This document shows positions 14,011 through 23,039 of a stretch of 64,000 nt of DNA, in pieces. A program made the position numbers and the translations under genes. The stretch spans positions 29,882,667-29,946,666 of the forward strand of contig CM060125.1 of the NCBI GenBank assembly GCA_030522415.1, written 5' to 3'. The notes under the pieces were generated by a model. That model saw only the letters and a program-made list of their open reading frames with translations. It was not told the DNA's origin and made no database searches. This DNA is from Channallabes apus (lineage: Eukaryota; Chordata; Actinopteri; Siluriformes; Clariidae). Positions within the stretch are counted from its first letter, which is position 1. Every line of letters begins with the position of its first letter.

Positions 14011-14046
<36 letters not shown>

Positions 14047-14650
14047 CCTGTCAAATCAGCCATGATTTATGAGAATAAATTATGAAAAATTGAAATATTA
14101 AAACAAAATTGCTCAATAAGAAATACAACCTCCAGGCGAATAATTCAGTATCTAGTTGCGGTTCCTGCGAGAGCGTCACCTCTAATGATGATTATATTAA
14201 ACTGAGAGACGGTCGACCTGTTATTCAGATTGCTGAATGAAATGTCCTTTTTACCCAGAATGCACTGTGATTGATTATTCACCCCAAACAATTACAGGGA
14301 CATGCGGTACGTACGGGATGAGTATCACAGACACCGATACTGCGGGAACGATTAACAAACTCATTAACCGCAGCGTAACCTCGGCCATCTGCAAAATCAA
14401 CCGTCTCCCGGCAACCAAACACCCAGGGTGACCCTCGCCACGGAGACGGGTACACCTGTGCAACCGAGCGCGAGCGGATTAATAACACAGACCGGTCGGG
14501 GATTAGTCGCCATGGCAACACGGGGAGACAATACACACACCTGAGAGAGCCATGATGGATATTATGGGATGTATGTGTTTATATAAACTAGGGAGTGCAC
14601 TTCATACCCGAAGAACATCAAACACATGTTCACACTCGTGAGCCTTAAGC

Positions 14651-14709
<59 letters not shown>

Positions 14710-15019
14710 CTCTGCAGTTAAACACTAAACCGCTCTGTGTGAGCTTCGCCTGCGTCGGCGTCAGAACTCCAGTCCGAAACAAAGCGAGAGGAATCTCAGA
14801 CGCCAAACGTCTCCGGGCGGATCAGCTTCATTCGGGTCGCGTGTTTAATTTTCCTCTGAACTCGTCCTTTAATGACGGAGCCGCTTCACTTCAGAGGCAA
14901 AATGTTTAATGCGCAGAGCCGCGAGCTGCTGAGCCTCCGCGACTCGCTGCCTCTAATTAGGACCAGAGGAGCTGCTGAGCTATATTTAATTCTCCCACTG
15001 GGAAGCCCTGCCTACAAAC

Positions 15020-15066
<47 letters not shown>

Positions 15067-16105
15067 GAACACACACACACGCGCACGCTTCTAAACAAGA
15101 AATCTCTGAATTCGTCTATCGTTTCTTTCTTTCTTATATCTTTTCAAGTCATTCCCATTTTCCTTTCTTCACCTTTTTTCCTGTTTTGTTCATTCTGTAT
15201 ATTTTCAATTATTTATTATTTTGTTTACTCACTTTTTAAAATCTTTTATTTAATTATGTTTATTTTTAATTCCTTTCTCGCCATCAAACAAACGATCAAT
15301 ATTTATGGCCTGAGCCTAACTTCCTCTCCCGACCCCGCCTCCACCTCGTCCTGACCCCGCCTTTCATCTTCCTCTCCCGACCCCGCCTCCACCTCTCCCG
15401 ACCCCGCCTCCACCTCGTCCTGACCCCGCCTTTCATCTTCCTCTCCCGACCCCGCCTCCACCTCTCCCAACCCTGCCTCGTCCTGACCCCGCCTCCACCT
15501 TTTCCTTTCCAGACCCCGCCTTTCATCTTCCTCTCCCGACCCCGCCTCCACCTCCCCAGACCCCGCCTCCACCTCTCGTCTCCCCCTCCTTGCACCTTCC
15601 CCCTGCCGTTCCTCCTGTTGCTAAAGGATACGGGGCGTGCCCTCCGTCCTACACACCAGGTAGAGGCAGGCGGCGATGACATGGGCCGACTTCCTCCCGC
15701 GTGTCAGGCGTTTACACAGCGCCATCTTGTAGAAGTTGAAGGCGGTGTCCAGGCAGTGCTGGTTCATCTGCAGCTGGCGGCCCAGATGGTTAATATTCCT
15801 CTTGGCTAAACAAAAAAAAAACAAAAAACAAACACGTGAACATGCGGCGTACAGAACGCAGGCCGACCCTCACTCACGCTGGAACAGAAAATGCATTATT
15901 TAACCTCCGCCCAGTTACTGCACAGTCAGCTAAAAACACCCTGATTGTTTTAAATACAGACAAACTGATTGTTTACGCGTCGCTCAGTGCTAATCACCGC
16001 AGCCGCGACTTCAGCCGTGTTTCACCTTCCAGTATAAACCATCGTTCCTGCTGTAAAGTATTTACAGTGTAAACTCAGACTCACTGATCATTCAACATAC
16101 AGTGA

Positions 16106-16149
<44 letters not shown>

Positions 16150-16285
16150 ACAAGTGATTTATGTGAAATAAAATCCAGGTATTTTAAACAGTCAGCAAAC
16201 ACAACAAAGGAGAAACACACACGATAAATCTCAAGATTTCCCAGCAGGATCTTTACACAGGTGCACAGTGTAGCAGACATGCTCG

Positions 16286-16339
<54 letters not shown>

Positions 16340-18099
16340 GTTATAACAAAGACTGACAGGACACACGGTCCTAATTTGAGTTTGCTGCACCGGCGCTGGT
16401 GTGGGACCCGGCGGGAAGCGATCCTCACACACACACACCTTCCTGTGCAGCTTTGCCGAGGCATCGATCAGACTTTAATGCACCGTAAAGCGGTTCGGAA
16501 ACAACTCCGTTTCTTCAAATCGCTCTCGCGGGACAAATAAAAGTCATTAAGAATGAAACGTGGGTGAATCCTGCATCAGCAAAATACCTGGCAACAAAAC
16601 AGAGCAATAAATAAATATATATATATTTTTACCTCTTAGTCTCTTTATTTATTGTTACATATTTAGTGTGAGAAATTTTGAAGAAAATTATTATTAATAA
16701 TAAAAAAATAATTTTAGATCTTATTGTCCTTTGAGACACAAACATGATTTATTTTTTTAACATCAGCGAAGACACTATGAGAATTTCTGTTATTTGTGAT
16801 AAAGGAACGTCTGTAAAACCCGGCGCTTTTCAGCCAATCGCCAACATTTCAGATCTCCATAAAAAGTCAACGTCTGCAGTTATGTCTCCTTCCTCATCCA
16901 TGCGCTCACTCACAAAGACAAATTTGTGTCTTTATTCTCTCCAAAAAAAAAAAAAAAAAAAAAAAACCACACACACACACACACACACACACACCTAAGT
17001 GCTCTACGAGTCTGGGTCAGCAGTCACTCACCGTTCTGTAACGTCTGCGCTCTGGACTCTTGTCCCATCCCCATGAGGTTTCCACCCAAAGACGGGGCAT
17101 GTCCCTGAGCTGAAGCAAAGGCAACAACAACAACAACACACACATTAACGACCATCAAGACTAAAATATACAGGAAAAGTATATAACTGTAATTAAACAC
17201 TCCTTTAAGACTAGTTATGTGTTTAACAGTAAAATGGCGGCCCCTGCTGGCTAAAACGCAGTAGTGCAGTTTTGATAAGGGGGAAAAAAAACCCTTTATG
17301 TCTGTTTCTTTATCAATCAAAATAAAATAAAACTAATAAAAAAAATAAATGGGTAAATGCGAAGGTGTGCAGGTTTATACTGTGCTATTAAACACATCAG
17401 AACAAATATATAATGCATTAATCATTTATTCAATAACAATAAATTGTATATTTAAAATGTTTTAGAAAAAAAAAAAAAACTTTCCATTTTGTATTTAAAT
17501 TGTACAGTATTTCTTTTCATCCAGATTAGCTATATAAATAAAAGAAAGGTTCTGTATGTACATTGTTCAGCACTCAATGACATCTTTACGCTTCATACAC
17601 TGTAAACAGAATGTAATGTAAGTTCCACTTTCTTCTATCTTTGCCTGACGCTATAAATCTGCACCATAAATGAAATCGCACTGTTGGGTTAGAAGTAACA
17701 TAATGAGCAGTTATGTGCCTGAATTACGCCATCTGTCGCTTTTCTTGGACAAATATAGCACTTTTGACCTTGAAGTTGGCGTGTCACTCAGCAAAGCCAA
17801 TCAGGGGGGGGGGGGGGGGGTGTTCTACGTACGTCGCTATAACTCAGTTAGCTGGATTTGATTGTTGTGGATTTGTCCTGATCTTGGATTGTTTCGTTCT
17901 TCGATGCTCATCTCGCATTTGTTGTCATAGCAACATGTCCGTAAGCTTGAAGCTGCTCAGTAGCAGCTTTATTTCATGTAAACAGGATTAAGGCTGCGCT
18001 CCTGCCGGGTTATGATTGGTTGAAATGGTGAGGTCACATCTGATTGGTTAAAGTGCACGACTGACGTGGACTGACTCACGTGGGGAAAGAAAAGTATCT

Positions 18100-18169
<70 letters not shown>

Positions 18170-20028
18170 AATAATTGCTATCAAATATTATATTAGAACA
18201 TAAATTCATAGGTTTTTTTTTTATTATTATAATAAACTCTAGGCACGAGACAGCCGTCAAGACCATTAATTCAAATTCTTGTATAATGTTTATTTTGTAA
18301 CACATTTATTTTTCAGGTGTTCGTCATGAATATGCAAATAAATATTTATATGTATAATAAAAAATGAATTTATAATGAAAAATTGGACAAAACTAATTTT
18401 ATTATAAAATAAACAATATAAAAGTATACATGTTTTTGAAAAAAATATTCATATTTCTATTTTTCATATGCAACATTTATTTTCATATTTCTTATTTTAT
18501 TTTATTTTCTCATGTAATTTGTAAAACATATGCGCATATTATGTTCTAATATAATATTTGATAGCGATTATGTGTGTGTGTGAGTGTGTGTGTGTGTGGT
18601 GGGGGGGATCCATGGCAGGGAAGCATTTCAGCGCATAACAGGTGTATAAAAAAAAATGTAGCTTGTTCTTTTTGTCATTTCGTCACCAATCAAAGGGCTT
18701 GTGATCAGTGTTTCTACTGTCGATGCATATCGCCTTTTAAACCAACGCACAATAATCCTAGACAACTCAATCCGGCCAGACTAATCATCAACAACAGGTG
18801 GCTCGAAGATCCAACTTAGCCGGGTCTTAATTAGCACCATGACCTCATCTTAGATGTGTCAATTCATCCCGGATGTGTCAAGCGACGTACGAAGACACCC
18901 CCCCCAGGAGAGCCAATCAACACGATAGACCAGCATGTATACACAGAGTATGCGGAAGACTCCATCGTCATGCACCTACAAACCGCCACAAACCTAAATA
19001 CACACACGAGAGGTGGGACGGACGGACGGACCCTATGAAAACTGAACCTGCACCATGAATTAAATCTAAATGTTGAGCAGAAGTGACGATATGAGCAGTT
19101 GTGTGTCGGAAGCTGATCAGCTTATTTTTAGCTTTAACCTTTTCATTATTTCTACAGACTCTTTACACTAGTGCAATATGTACAGTAGTTCTTCTGTTCT
19201 GCTGACACCTAGTGGTCAGCGTATGACATTACTACATTAAGGCGTTCGGCAGACGGTCTTATTATCCAGAGCGACTTACAAAAAGTGCTTTGAAGTTTCT
19301 ATTATTGCTTCACTCAACTAAGTGCCATCAGTGATTTATATCTCATCATATATAATTGTGGACTAAACATAATGAAGTGTTTTAGTCAATATAAAAGGAA
19401 ACCTATTTTTTTATTAATAAGCTGCTCATCATTTTATAGCAACAGCAGCTAAATTCCAAACCTTTTACTTAATAACGAACACTAACGATCGAATCCGCAT
19501 TTTAAATGCTCAGATTAAGGCTGATAATCTGAAGGTGTCTAAATGAATGAAAGATTAAATCAAGCATTTTAAGAAACGCTGAGTTCACACCCTGTAATTT
19601 CTCTAAACACAGTAATCGGGTATCATCGATAGTTAACCTTCCAGAGTAAAACAAACTAAATGATATAATAGCGGTTAGTCCTCAGCAGTTACACAACATA
19701 CGAGACTAAACACACGAGACGGAACAGACACCAGGTACTGACATTAGTGTTCCAACATAATTAGTGCCTGAAATGTTTATTCCTGCAGTCTAGAGCGTGA
19801 CAGTACAGGAAACATGGTGACGATCATCCGCTCGGGTGAGAATCACTCACAGTCCGACGCCACGAACTGGCCGACCGCGGACAAGGCGCCGCCGCTGCTC
19901 TCCACGAAGGACACCTCGGAGACGATGATGTTGTCCTCGAGCACGGAGCCGCAGCCCATACACACGGCGTCTCCGCGGGCCTGGTCCACGTCGACATCCG
20001 TCCCACCGCAGTTCTTACACTTCCGCAT
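1550..20028 (-). CDS. brf1: brf1, TFIIIB 90 kDa subunit (TFIIB-related factor 1), 5' two thirds, 11 exons
   Basis: BRF1 is the TFIIB-like core of TFIIIB. It bridges TFIIIC/TBP to RNA polymerase III at tRNA and 5S promoters in the nucleus. Coding exons on the minus strand: 20028-19851, 17109-17032, 15805-15632, 13978-13947, 12345-12273, 6181-6032, 4457-4364, 3629-3503, 3044-3005, 2887-2795, 1813-1550. All junctions are in phase and give about 434 codons. Visible: a zinc ribbon (C4, C7, C23, C26), cyclin fold I (exons 2-5), cyclin fold II (exons 6-8), and an acidic Ser/Glu-rich linker with the PLPTAASLG motif (exon 11). The human protein is about 677 residues, so the TBP/Bdp1-binding C-terminus must lie left of the window. 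The reading frame is intact and I see no sign of decay. Introns are rich in microsatellites. The btbd6 gene lies antisense in the intron between exons 5 and 6. Whether this is paralogue brf1a or brf1b cannot be told. Confidence 0.95.
2795..2887 (-). CDS. brf1: brf1 coding exon 10
   Basis: The acceptor ATGCTTCCAG ends at 2888, and the donor GTATAC follows 2795. It encodes [20 protein letters not shown] and a short tail to SKN. A (TG)n run of 38 nt lies 11 nt before the acceptor. Confidence 0.92.
2898..2938 (-). repeat. (TG)19 just before brf1 exon 10 acceptor
   Basis: (CA)n on the plus strand, (UG)n in the brf1 transcript. It ends about 11 nt before the acceptor AG at 2888-2889. Confidence 0.95.
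3005..3044 (-). CDS. brf1: brf1 coding exon 9: 40-nt small exon
   Basis: The acceptor TTTTCCTGCAG ends at 3045, and the donor GTAAAG follows 3005. Encodes [13 protein letters not shown] plus the first base of a Gly codon. It matches the expected charged helix between KLRLQK and GEI. Confidence 0.88.
3503..3629 (-). CDS. brf1: brf1 coding exon 8
   Basis: The acceptor ATGATCAG ends at 3630. Encodes [20 protein letters not shown] through GQRKLRLQK. The donor is weak (GTCTCT after AAG), but it is the only one keeping phase 0 with the next exon. Confidence 0.9.
4364..4457 (-). CDS. brf1: brf1 coding exon 7
   Basis: The acceptor TTTTCCAG ends at 4458, and the donor GTCAGG follows 4364. The 94-nt exon encodes [15 protein letters not shown] through CEATLRK, the core of cyclin fold II. 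It ends in phase 2 (AG + G = Arg). Confidence 0.94.
4464..4499 (-). repeat. (TG)18 just before brf1 exon 7 acceptor
   Basis: In transcript sense the order is (TG)18, TTTTCCAG, exon 7. A second (GT)n run (4321-4350, plus strand) lies on the other side of the exon. Confidence 0.95.
5113..5157 (+). repeat. (GGGA)n and G-run, G-quadruplex candidate
   Basis: Five GGGA units followed by a G run and GAGGGGGG: far more than four G-tracts on the plus strand, in the brf1 intron between exons 6 and 7. Other G runs are at 3741-3753 and 17804-17820. Confidence 0.85.
6032..6181 (-). CDS. brf1: brf1 coding exon 6: cyclin fold II
   Basis: The acceptor GTTTTTCCAG ends at 6182 and the donor GTAACC follows 6032. 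It encodes [20 protein letters not shown] through RRPSGLCGA, a highly conserved BRF1 stretch. A 38-nt (TG)n run stands only 10 nt before the acceptor. Confidence 0.95.
6194..6231 (-). repeat. (TG)19 just before brf1 exon 6 acceptor
   Basis: In transcript sense the order is (TG)19, GTGTTTTTCCAG, exon 6: a (TG)m-T5 arrangement at a 3' splice site. Confidence 0.95.
6990..7230. repeat. dispersed repeat, family seen also at 7670-7770, 17500-17620 and 42064-42112
   Basis: Shared strings include AAGAAAGGTTTTGTCTGTAC and TTTCTATACAT. The copy near 42,090 is in reverse orientation. The nearby phrase ATGAGCAGTT(A/C)TGTG recurs at 17703, 19090 and 44035. No coding sense; probably an old non-autonomous element. 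Confidence 0.55.
7835..8343 (+). promoter_or_regulatory. btbd6: CpG-rich promoter and 5' leader of btbd6
   Basis: Many CpGs in an otherwise AT-rich intron. An NRF1-type palindrome GCGCATGCGCA lies near 7847-7857, an inverted CCAAT box (ATTGG) at 7923-7927, and two Sp1-type GGGCGGGGC boxes at 7945-7953 and 7957-7965. A G-rich leader follows (8222-8320). There is no TATA box at the expected place. The exact transcription start is not known. Confidence 0.7.
8344..8597 (+). CDS. btbd6: btbd6 exon 1 (coding part)
   Basis: Begins ATG AAG GGG CTC and ends GAC AG before GTACAG. The last residues, TNLRDR, continue into NAMMFNNE across the splice and match the family. Two short CA-repeat tracts (8552-8564, 8571-8583) are translated as Thr-His-Thr stretches just before the junction. 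The overlapping long ORF in another frame (7851-8552) is a GC-rich shadow. Confidence 0.85.
8344..11425 (+). CDS. btbd6: btbd6, BTB-BACK-PHR Cullin-3 adaptor, complete, 4 exons
   Basis: BTBD6 is a substrate adaptor of Cullin-3 ubiquitin ligases. In zebrafish the family member is known to promote neurogenesis by removing Plzf. Exons 8344-8597, 9210-9300, 9924-10042 and 10393-11425 join in phase into 498 codons plus TGA, close to the usual family length. Order: variable N-terminus (1-84); BTB from MADVHFIVG (about 94-197), with the FYGDLAE and [20 protein letters not shown] motifs; BACK (about 215-330); PHR domain from [14 protein letters not shown] to [10 protein letters not shown] and PELVFYT at the end. 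The start at 8344 gives a hydrophobic stretch [16 protein letters not shown]; an in-frame later start is possible. BTBD3 is a close relative, but lying inside brf1 favours BTBD6. The gene is wholly inside the brf1 intron, antisense. Confidence 0.94.
8654..8694 (+). repeat. (GAT)n(GTT)n trinucleotide repeat in btbd6 intron 1
   Basis: (TGA)8 followed by (TGT)5, about 55 nt after the exon 1 donor. Other trinucleotide runs: 7598-7617 and 8914-8940 (AAT)n. Confidence 0.9.
9210..9300 (+). CDS. btbd6: btbd6 exon 2: start of BTB domain
   Basis: The acceptor TTCATTCAG precedes 9210, and the donor GTTAGT follows 9300. Encodes [20 protein letters not shown] and [10 protein letters not shown], the first strand and helix of the BTB fold. 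Confidence 0.95.
9924..10042 (+). CDS. btbd6: btbd6 exon 3: BTB domain
   Basis: A (TC)n tract and CTATTTAG precede 9924, and the donor GTAAGA follows 10042. Encodes [20 protein letters not shown] through [10 protein letters not shown]. Confidence 0.95.
10393..11425 (+). CDS. btbd6: btbd6 exon 4: end of BTB, BACK and PHR domains
   Basis: The acceptor CTCCCTAG precedes 10393. The 1,033-nt exon encodes [17 protein letters not shown], the BACK helices with [16 protein letters not shown], and the PHR beta-sandwich ([24 protein letters not shown]). It ends TAC ACG TGA at 11425. A large last exon is normal for this gene. Confidence 0.96.
12010..12015 (+). terminator. btbd6: candidate btbd6 polyadenylation signal AATAAA
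   Basis: AATAAA lies about 585 nt after the btbd6 stop codon, in a T/A-rich stretch followed by a GT-rich area. A plausible 3' end, but other AT-rich hexamers nearby could serve. Confidence 0.4.
12195..12247. repeat. (GT)26 microsatellite
   Basis: Long uninterrupted run in the brf1 intron just after exon 5 (transcript sense). Confidence 0.95.
12273..12345 (-). CDS. brf1: brf1 coding exon 5
   Basis: The acceptor CTCCTCTGCAG ends at 12346, and the donor GTAATC follows 12273. It encodes [20 protein letters not shown] and APAI, the end of cyclin fold I. The plus-strand (GT)n run at 12195-12247 means an (AC)n run about 25 nt after this donor in the transcript. Confidence 0.94.
12716..12753. repeat. 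(GT)n microsatellite
   Basis: Uninterrupted (TG)19 in the brf1 intron between exons 4 and 5. Confidence 0.95.
12984..13252. mobile_element. Tc1-type miniature element or fragment
   Basis: The end reads GGGGTGTACTTACTTTTGTG, the inverted end shared by many vertebrate Tc1 elements. The left part has the reverse, degenerated (TTCTGCACATATGATG...CACCCCTC). No coding sequence. Confidence 0.55.
13390..13420. repeat. (CA)n microsatellite
   Basis: (AC)15. Confidence 0.95.
13671..13720. repeat. (CA)n microsatellite
   Basis: Run of CA with one CG interruption near 13712. Followed at 13779-13799 by (GT)n, which could pair with it as a hairpin. Confidence 0.95.
13947..13978 (-). CDS. brf1: brf1 coding exon 4: 32-nt microexon
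   Basis: Too short for ORF callers. On the minus strand CTCTCTGTCAG is followed by AC plus ten codons ([10 protein letters not shown]) and then GTGAGT. With the C left over from exon 3 it gives [11 protein letters not shown] and restores the segment that BRF1 proteins have between RTEGTP and VNVYVLG. Without it the frame between exons 3 and 5 breaks. Confidence 0.92.
14013..14044 (-). repeat. (TG)16 upstream of brf1 microexon 4
   Basis: (CA)16 on the plus strand. In brf1 sense it lies about 33 nt before the acceptor of the 32-nt exon. A further (CA)n at 13866-13888 lies after its donor. Confidence 0.9.
14653..14707. repeat. (GT)27 microsatellite
   Basis: Longest GT run in the window, in the brf1 intron between exons 3 and 4. 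Confidence 0.95.
15024..15061. repeat. (CA)n microsatellite
   Basis: (CA)19 followed by a degenerate CA/CG tail to about 15090. Confidence 0.95.
15318..15590. repeat. pyrimidine-rich minisatellite GACCCCGCCTCCACCTC
   Basis: About eleven copies of GACCCCGCC alternate with TCCACCTC or TTTCATCTTCCTCTCCC spacers in two higher-order patterns. In the brf1 transcript it reads as G/A-rich repeats. Long ORFs across it are repeat artefacts. Confidence 0.9.
15632..15805 (-). CDS. brf1: brf1 coding exon 3: cyclin fold I
   Basis: The acceptor TGTTTAG ends at 15806; the donor GTATCC follows 15632. The 174-nt exon encodes LNQH-like helix residues, [17 protein letters not shown] and CRTEGTP. It ends with a single C that completes a His codon in the next, very short exon. 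Confidence 0.93.
16108..16149. repeat. (GT)n microsatellite
   Basis: (TG)21 in the brf1 intron between exons 2 and 3. Confidence 0.95.
16289..16336. repeat. (CA)24 microsatellite
   Basis: Faces the (GT)n at 16108 in opposite sense, 140 bp away. Confidence 0.95.
16943..16994. repeat. (A)n followed by (CA)n
   Basis: A 24-nt A run directly followed by (CA)13, ending 38 bp short of brf1 exon 2. May be an old retroposon tail. Confidence 0.9.
17032..17109 (-). CDS. brf1: brf1 coding exon 2
   Basis: The acceptor TTTGCTTCAG ends at 17110 and the donor GTGAGT follows 17032. The exon (78 nt) encodes [10 protein letters not shown]...[10 protein letters not shown], the linker into cyclin fold I. Phase 1 on both sides. 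A second CAG five bases on would break the frame, so the first acceptor is used. Confidence 0.92.
18103..18167. repeat. (AT)32 microsatellite
   Basis: Self-complementary and able to form a cruciform. Lies in brf1 intron 1. Confidence 0.95.
19235..19300 (+). repeat. teleost SINE-type fragment
   Basis: Contains AAGGCGTTCGGCAGACGGTC followed by TATTATCCAGAGCGACTTAC and AAAAAGTGCTTTGAAG, a phrase widespread in teleost SINEs and LINE tails. The fragment is short. Confidence 0.5.
19851..20028 (-). CDS. brf1: brf1 coding exon 1: TFIIB-type zinc ribbon
   Basis: Starts at ATG 20028-20026 and ends GAC T before the donor GTGAGT (19850-19845). It encodes MRKCKNCGG..., with CxxC at residues 4-7 and CxxC at 23-26, followed by the conserved [12 protein letters not shown] segment. 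It ends in phase 1. No in-frame upstream ATG is needed, because the family also begins a few residues before the first CxxC. A GAGGTGAGC string 15-20 nt upstream resembles a donor, but using it would remove the start codon. Confidence 0.95.
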
Positions 20029-20230
20029 GGTAGCTGCAGGGGGCGCTCACCTCGGACCGAGAAAGAGGGACGCACACGAAGGCGACTGTCTGTTTAAAAT
20101 AAGAAGAAACAAAAGTGTCAAGATAAATAAAAGGACAGTAAGGCAAGATCAAGCACACAGCAATGGCAGTTCATTTTCATCCATTTTTATTTTATTTTTT
20201 TACATTCATACGTCAGGAAACATTGAAACG

Positions 20231-20275
20231 GTGGTGTAGCACTTAGCACAGTCGCCTCCCACCTCCAGCCGACCG
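20231..20275 (+). repeat. head of tRNA-derived SINE, truncated
   Basis: GGTGGTGTAGCACTTAGCAC then AGTCGCCTCCCA resembles the A-box head of the SINE also present at 30055 (reverse) and 50719. It is cut where repeat X begins. Confidence 0.6.
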
Positions 20276-20309
20276 CTTTGTCTTTTGAGCGTATTAAGAT
20301 CGCCAAAAA

Positions 20310-20550
20310 GCCATCGTGGCCAATTTCCCTTTTGGAATTTTAACTGTTCAGGACATCGAGTTTTCAGCAGCTGCTCCAGGAATTTAATGTTTATCCGCTT
20401 GGAGATTTCCGTTCTAACCCTCTCTGTCCTCCTGCCAGGTGTAATGGAGGGGTTTATAATTCACAGAACCCGGTGCATTACGCTGCCACGTCACGACATC
20501 ACCTCCACAGTGTCCATCAGTCAGATTTCAGTTTATAACTCAGGTTTTAA
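20310..20550 (+). repeat. repeat X, copy 1 (left arm of a 3-kb inverted repeat)
   Basis: From TTCCCTTTTGGAATTTTAAC to CAGTCAGATTTCAGTTTATA it is the reverse complement of 23118-23362 with moderate divergence and a small deletion. Not recognised as a known family. A 27-nt A run (about 20574-20600) follows. Confidence 0.8.
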
Positions 20551-20659
20551 TTAACATTGAGGTGGAAAAGTGGAAAAAAAAAAAAAAAAAAAAAAAAAAA
20601 GTTCCATACCAGTGGAAGCACTAGGAGGGGTCAATTGTGGTTTAAAAAAAAAACACACC

Positions 20660-22980
20660 TCTGGATAAGCATAAACTTAAAGTTACCACATTTAATGTGA
20701 ATGGTATTTTGAACCCAGTCAAGAGAAGACAAATACTGTTAAAAGGGAAAATGCCGACATCGTGCTCCTACAAGAGCTCACTCCTGTAGAACACGAGTAA
20801 CACCTTACAGAATCCCATTCTCTTTAGTTCTTCATCCTATATTAATCAGGCCATAGAAGAGGTGCAGCAATGTTAATATCACAAAAATTACCATTTGAAA
20901 TCTCGGATAAGGAAGAGAGAGATATAATAACTTCAGGGAAAATAGATGACACTAACATAACCATACGTAATATTTATCCCCCCGGAACTGATTTCGCTTT
21001 TTATAGGAAAATATTTGCCTTGATAGAAGCTAAAGTTGTTGCGTTATGTGGTGGAGACAGGAATATCCGTCTTAACCCAAAAGTAGATTCATCGAAAAAC
21101 TCAAATATCGACAGTAAATGTTCTAATGGCAGAGCTGCTGTTTACTGGATCCTTGGAGAGATTTTTATCGCTCAGGTCGGGACGATACTTCTTACTCGTG
21201 TCCCCCTGATGTGTACTCGAGGATAGACTATTGTTTCGTACTAAAGCGAGATCGCCAGAGAATACAAAGCTGCGGTGTACTGTAGGACCTACTGATGGGT
21301 CTGAACATGCACCTCTCTCTCTCGCACTATAAATAATCCGGGAACAACACAGTGGAGCTTAAATACAAACATTCTAAATAAACAACAATTTCAAACTCAA
21401 ATTCAAGAAGAAAATAGAATATTCCTTGAAGAAAACTCCGCCATAGGATGGGATGCTTTAAAAGCGGTCATTAGGGGCAAAATTACATCCTTTTGTACCT
21501 ATGAGAAGAAATTAGAGCAGTTAAGACAAACAAATCTCAATAACGAACTAAAAGAACTTGAGAGACAACACAAAAAAAGAACAAAAATTAAACTTAATGA
21601 CTAAGATAAAGAGAATCTTATTCAACAAGACGGACAGGAAGCTCTTAGATGCGGAGACGGCTTTTGATTCTGTAAGTTGTCCCTTCCTGTATGCGGCTCT
21701 TGAAAGATTTGGCATCAACAACATTTTTGTTAGGATCTTCCAAACGATCTATAATAAACCATCTGCCCGAATTTAAATAAACGGGCACCTTTCAGATACC
21801 ATCATCTTAGAACATGGATCAAGACAGGGATGGCCAGTTTCACCACTGCTCTTTGCGCTCTACAGTATACAGTATATATATATATATAGAGCCTCTCGCA
21901 CAGTGGATAAGGCAAACGGGAAACATTAAAGGCATCAGTATAAATGGAGAAGATCATCACAAATTGGCTTCATATGCTGATGATATTTTGATTTATTGAA
22001 GTAAACCCACCAACTCGTTTCCTGAATTAATGAATCTTCTAGAAAAATTTGGCAGATATGCAGGATATAAATTAAATATACAACAAAAAAAAAACGCTAA
22101 TTTTGACTTTGCATTATACAACTCCAAAATATATTAGAGATAAATTCTACCTGTTTCAGGCTCTCAGTAGAAATTCCCTCAAAACACTGGTCTCAATTAG
22201 AGAAGATCATTTCTAGGTTTATTTGGCAAGGGAAATAATTAAATTCAAAACTTTCAAAAGAGGAAGGAGGTACAGTATGGCATTACCCCATTTTACTGTA
22301 AGGATTATTTTTATGCGGCTCAGACTAACTATTCAATTAACATACAGTATGTAACCCGGTGTGTATAAAGCTATAGGTGGAAAGATACTGAACTCGCCAT
22401 AATTCAAGCCGTATTGGTCCATAAAAACTGGAGAAGATTTATAGATGAGGTGCAAAAGCCATGGATTAAAGTCCAACTACAGTATAAATCTGGAACACAA
22501 TAAACGAAGAGTGTAAATTGGATTGTAAATTACAGATAATTCAATGGTGTGCTTATGGCCGTGATTTTAAACCTAATAGAATGGATTATAGATTCAAATC
22601 ATGGATCTCAAAAGGAATAACAACATTCTATCCTCTTACGGAAAAATGGAGATTTTGAAAGTTTGAAGAAAGAATATTATTATCTTGAGAAACATGATTT
22701 TTATATAGATATCTCCAACTACGCAATCACATTGAAAACAACATCAAAAGTAAAACAGACTTTGACGACCCAGTTGTAAAGATATTTACAGGTGCTTATC
22801 AACGTGGTCCAAATAAAGATGTCGTATCCAAATGTTATAAAAAAAATAAATTCACTCTACAGAATATATTAAAGAAAAATGGGAAAAAGAGGGTAATTTT
22901 TCTATATCAAATGAGGAACGGCTTAATGTGTGTAAATTCTCATGGAAATGTACGAACTCTCACAGATGGCGAGAATTTGG
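20660..22980 (+). pseudogene. L1-clade LINE ORF2 relic
   Basis: Broken frames show an L1-type endonuclease start (KVTTFNVNGILNPVKRRQI, then DIVLLQEL), RT pieces (ETAFDSV..., SRQGWPVSPLLFAL, IEPLAQWIRQTGNIKGIS, LASYADDILIY) and C-terminal L1 segments to about 22970. Large internal deletions and many stops; it cannot be active. Sits between inverted copies of repeat X. Confidence 0.8.
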
Positions 22981-23039
22981 ATAGTTGTTCGGCTCAATGA
23001 GCTTTAAATGTCTACCAATTTTCGTGTTCATACGTGCAA

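Larger units (their letters stand above)
17110..19842. other. brf1 intron 1, no gene seen
   Basis: AT-rich intron with the repeat at 17500, a 17-nt G run (17804-17820), the (AT)n and the SINE fragment. Nothing else coding is supported. Confidence 0.7.

Noticed and set aside
12064..14040. Several open frames rich in Cys-Val or Thr-His repeats
   Set aside because: They translate (GT)n/(CA)n microsatellites and have no domain or splice support.
15296..15682. Arg/Gly/Glu-rich 128-codon ORF
   Set aside because: A pure product of the minisatellite periodicity.
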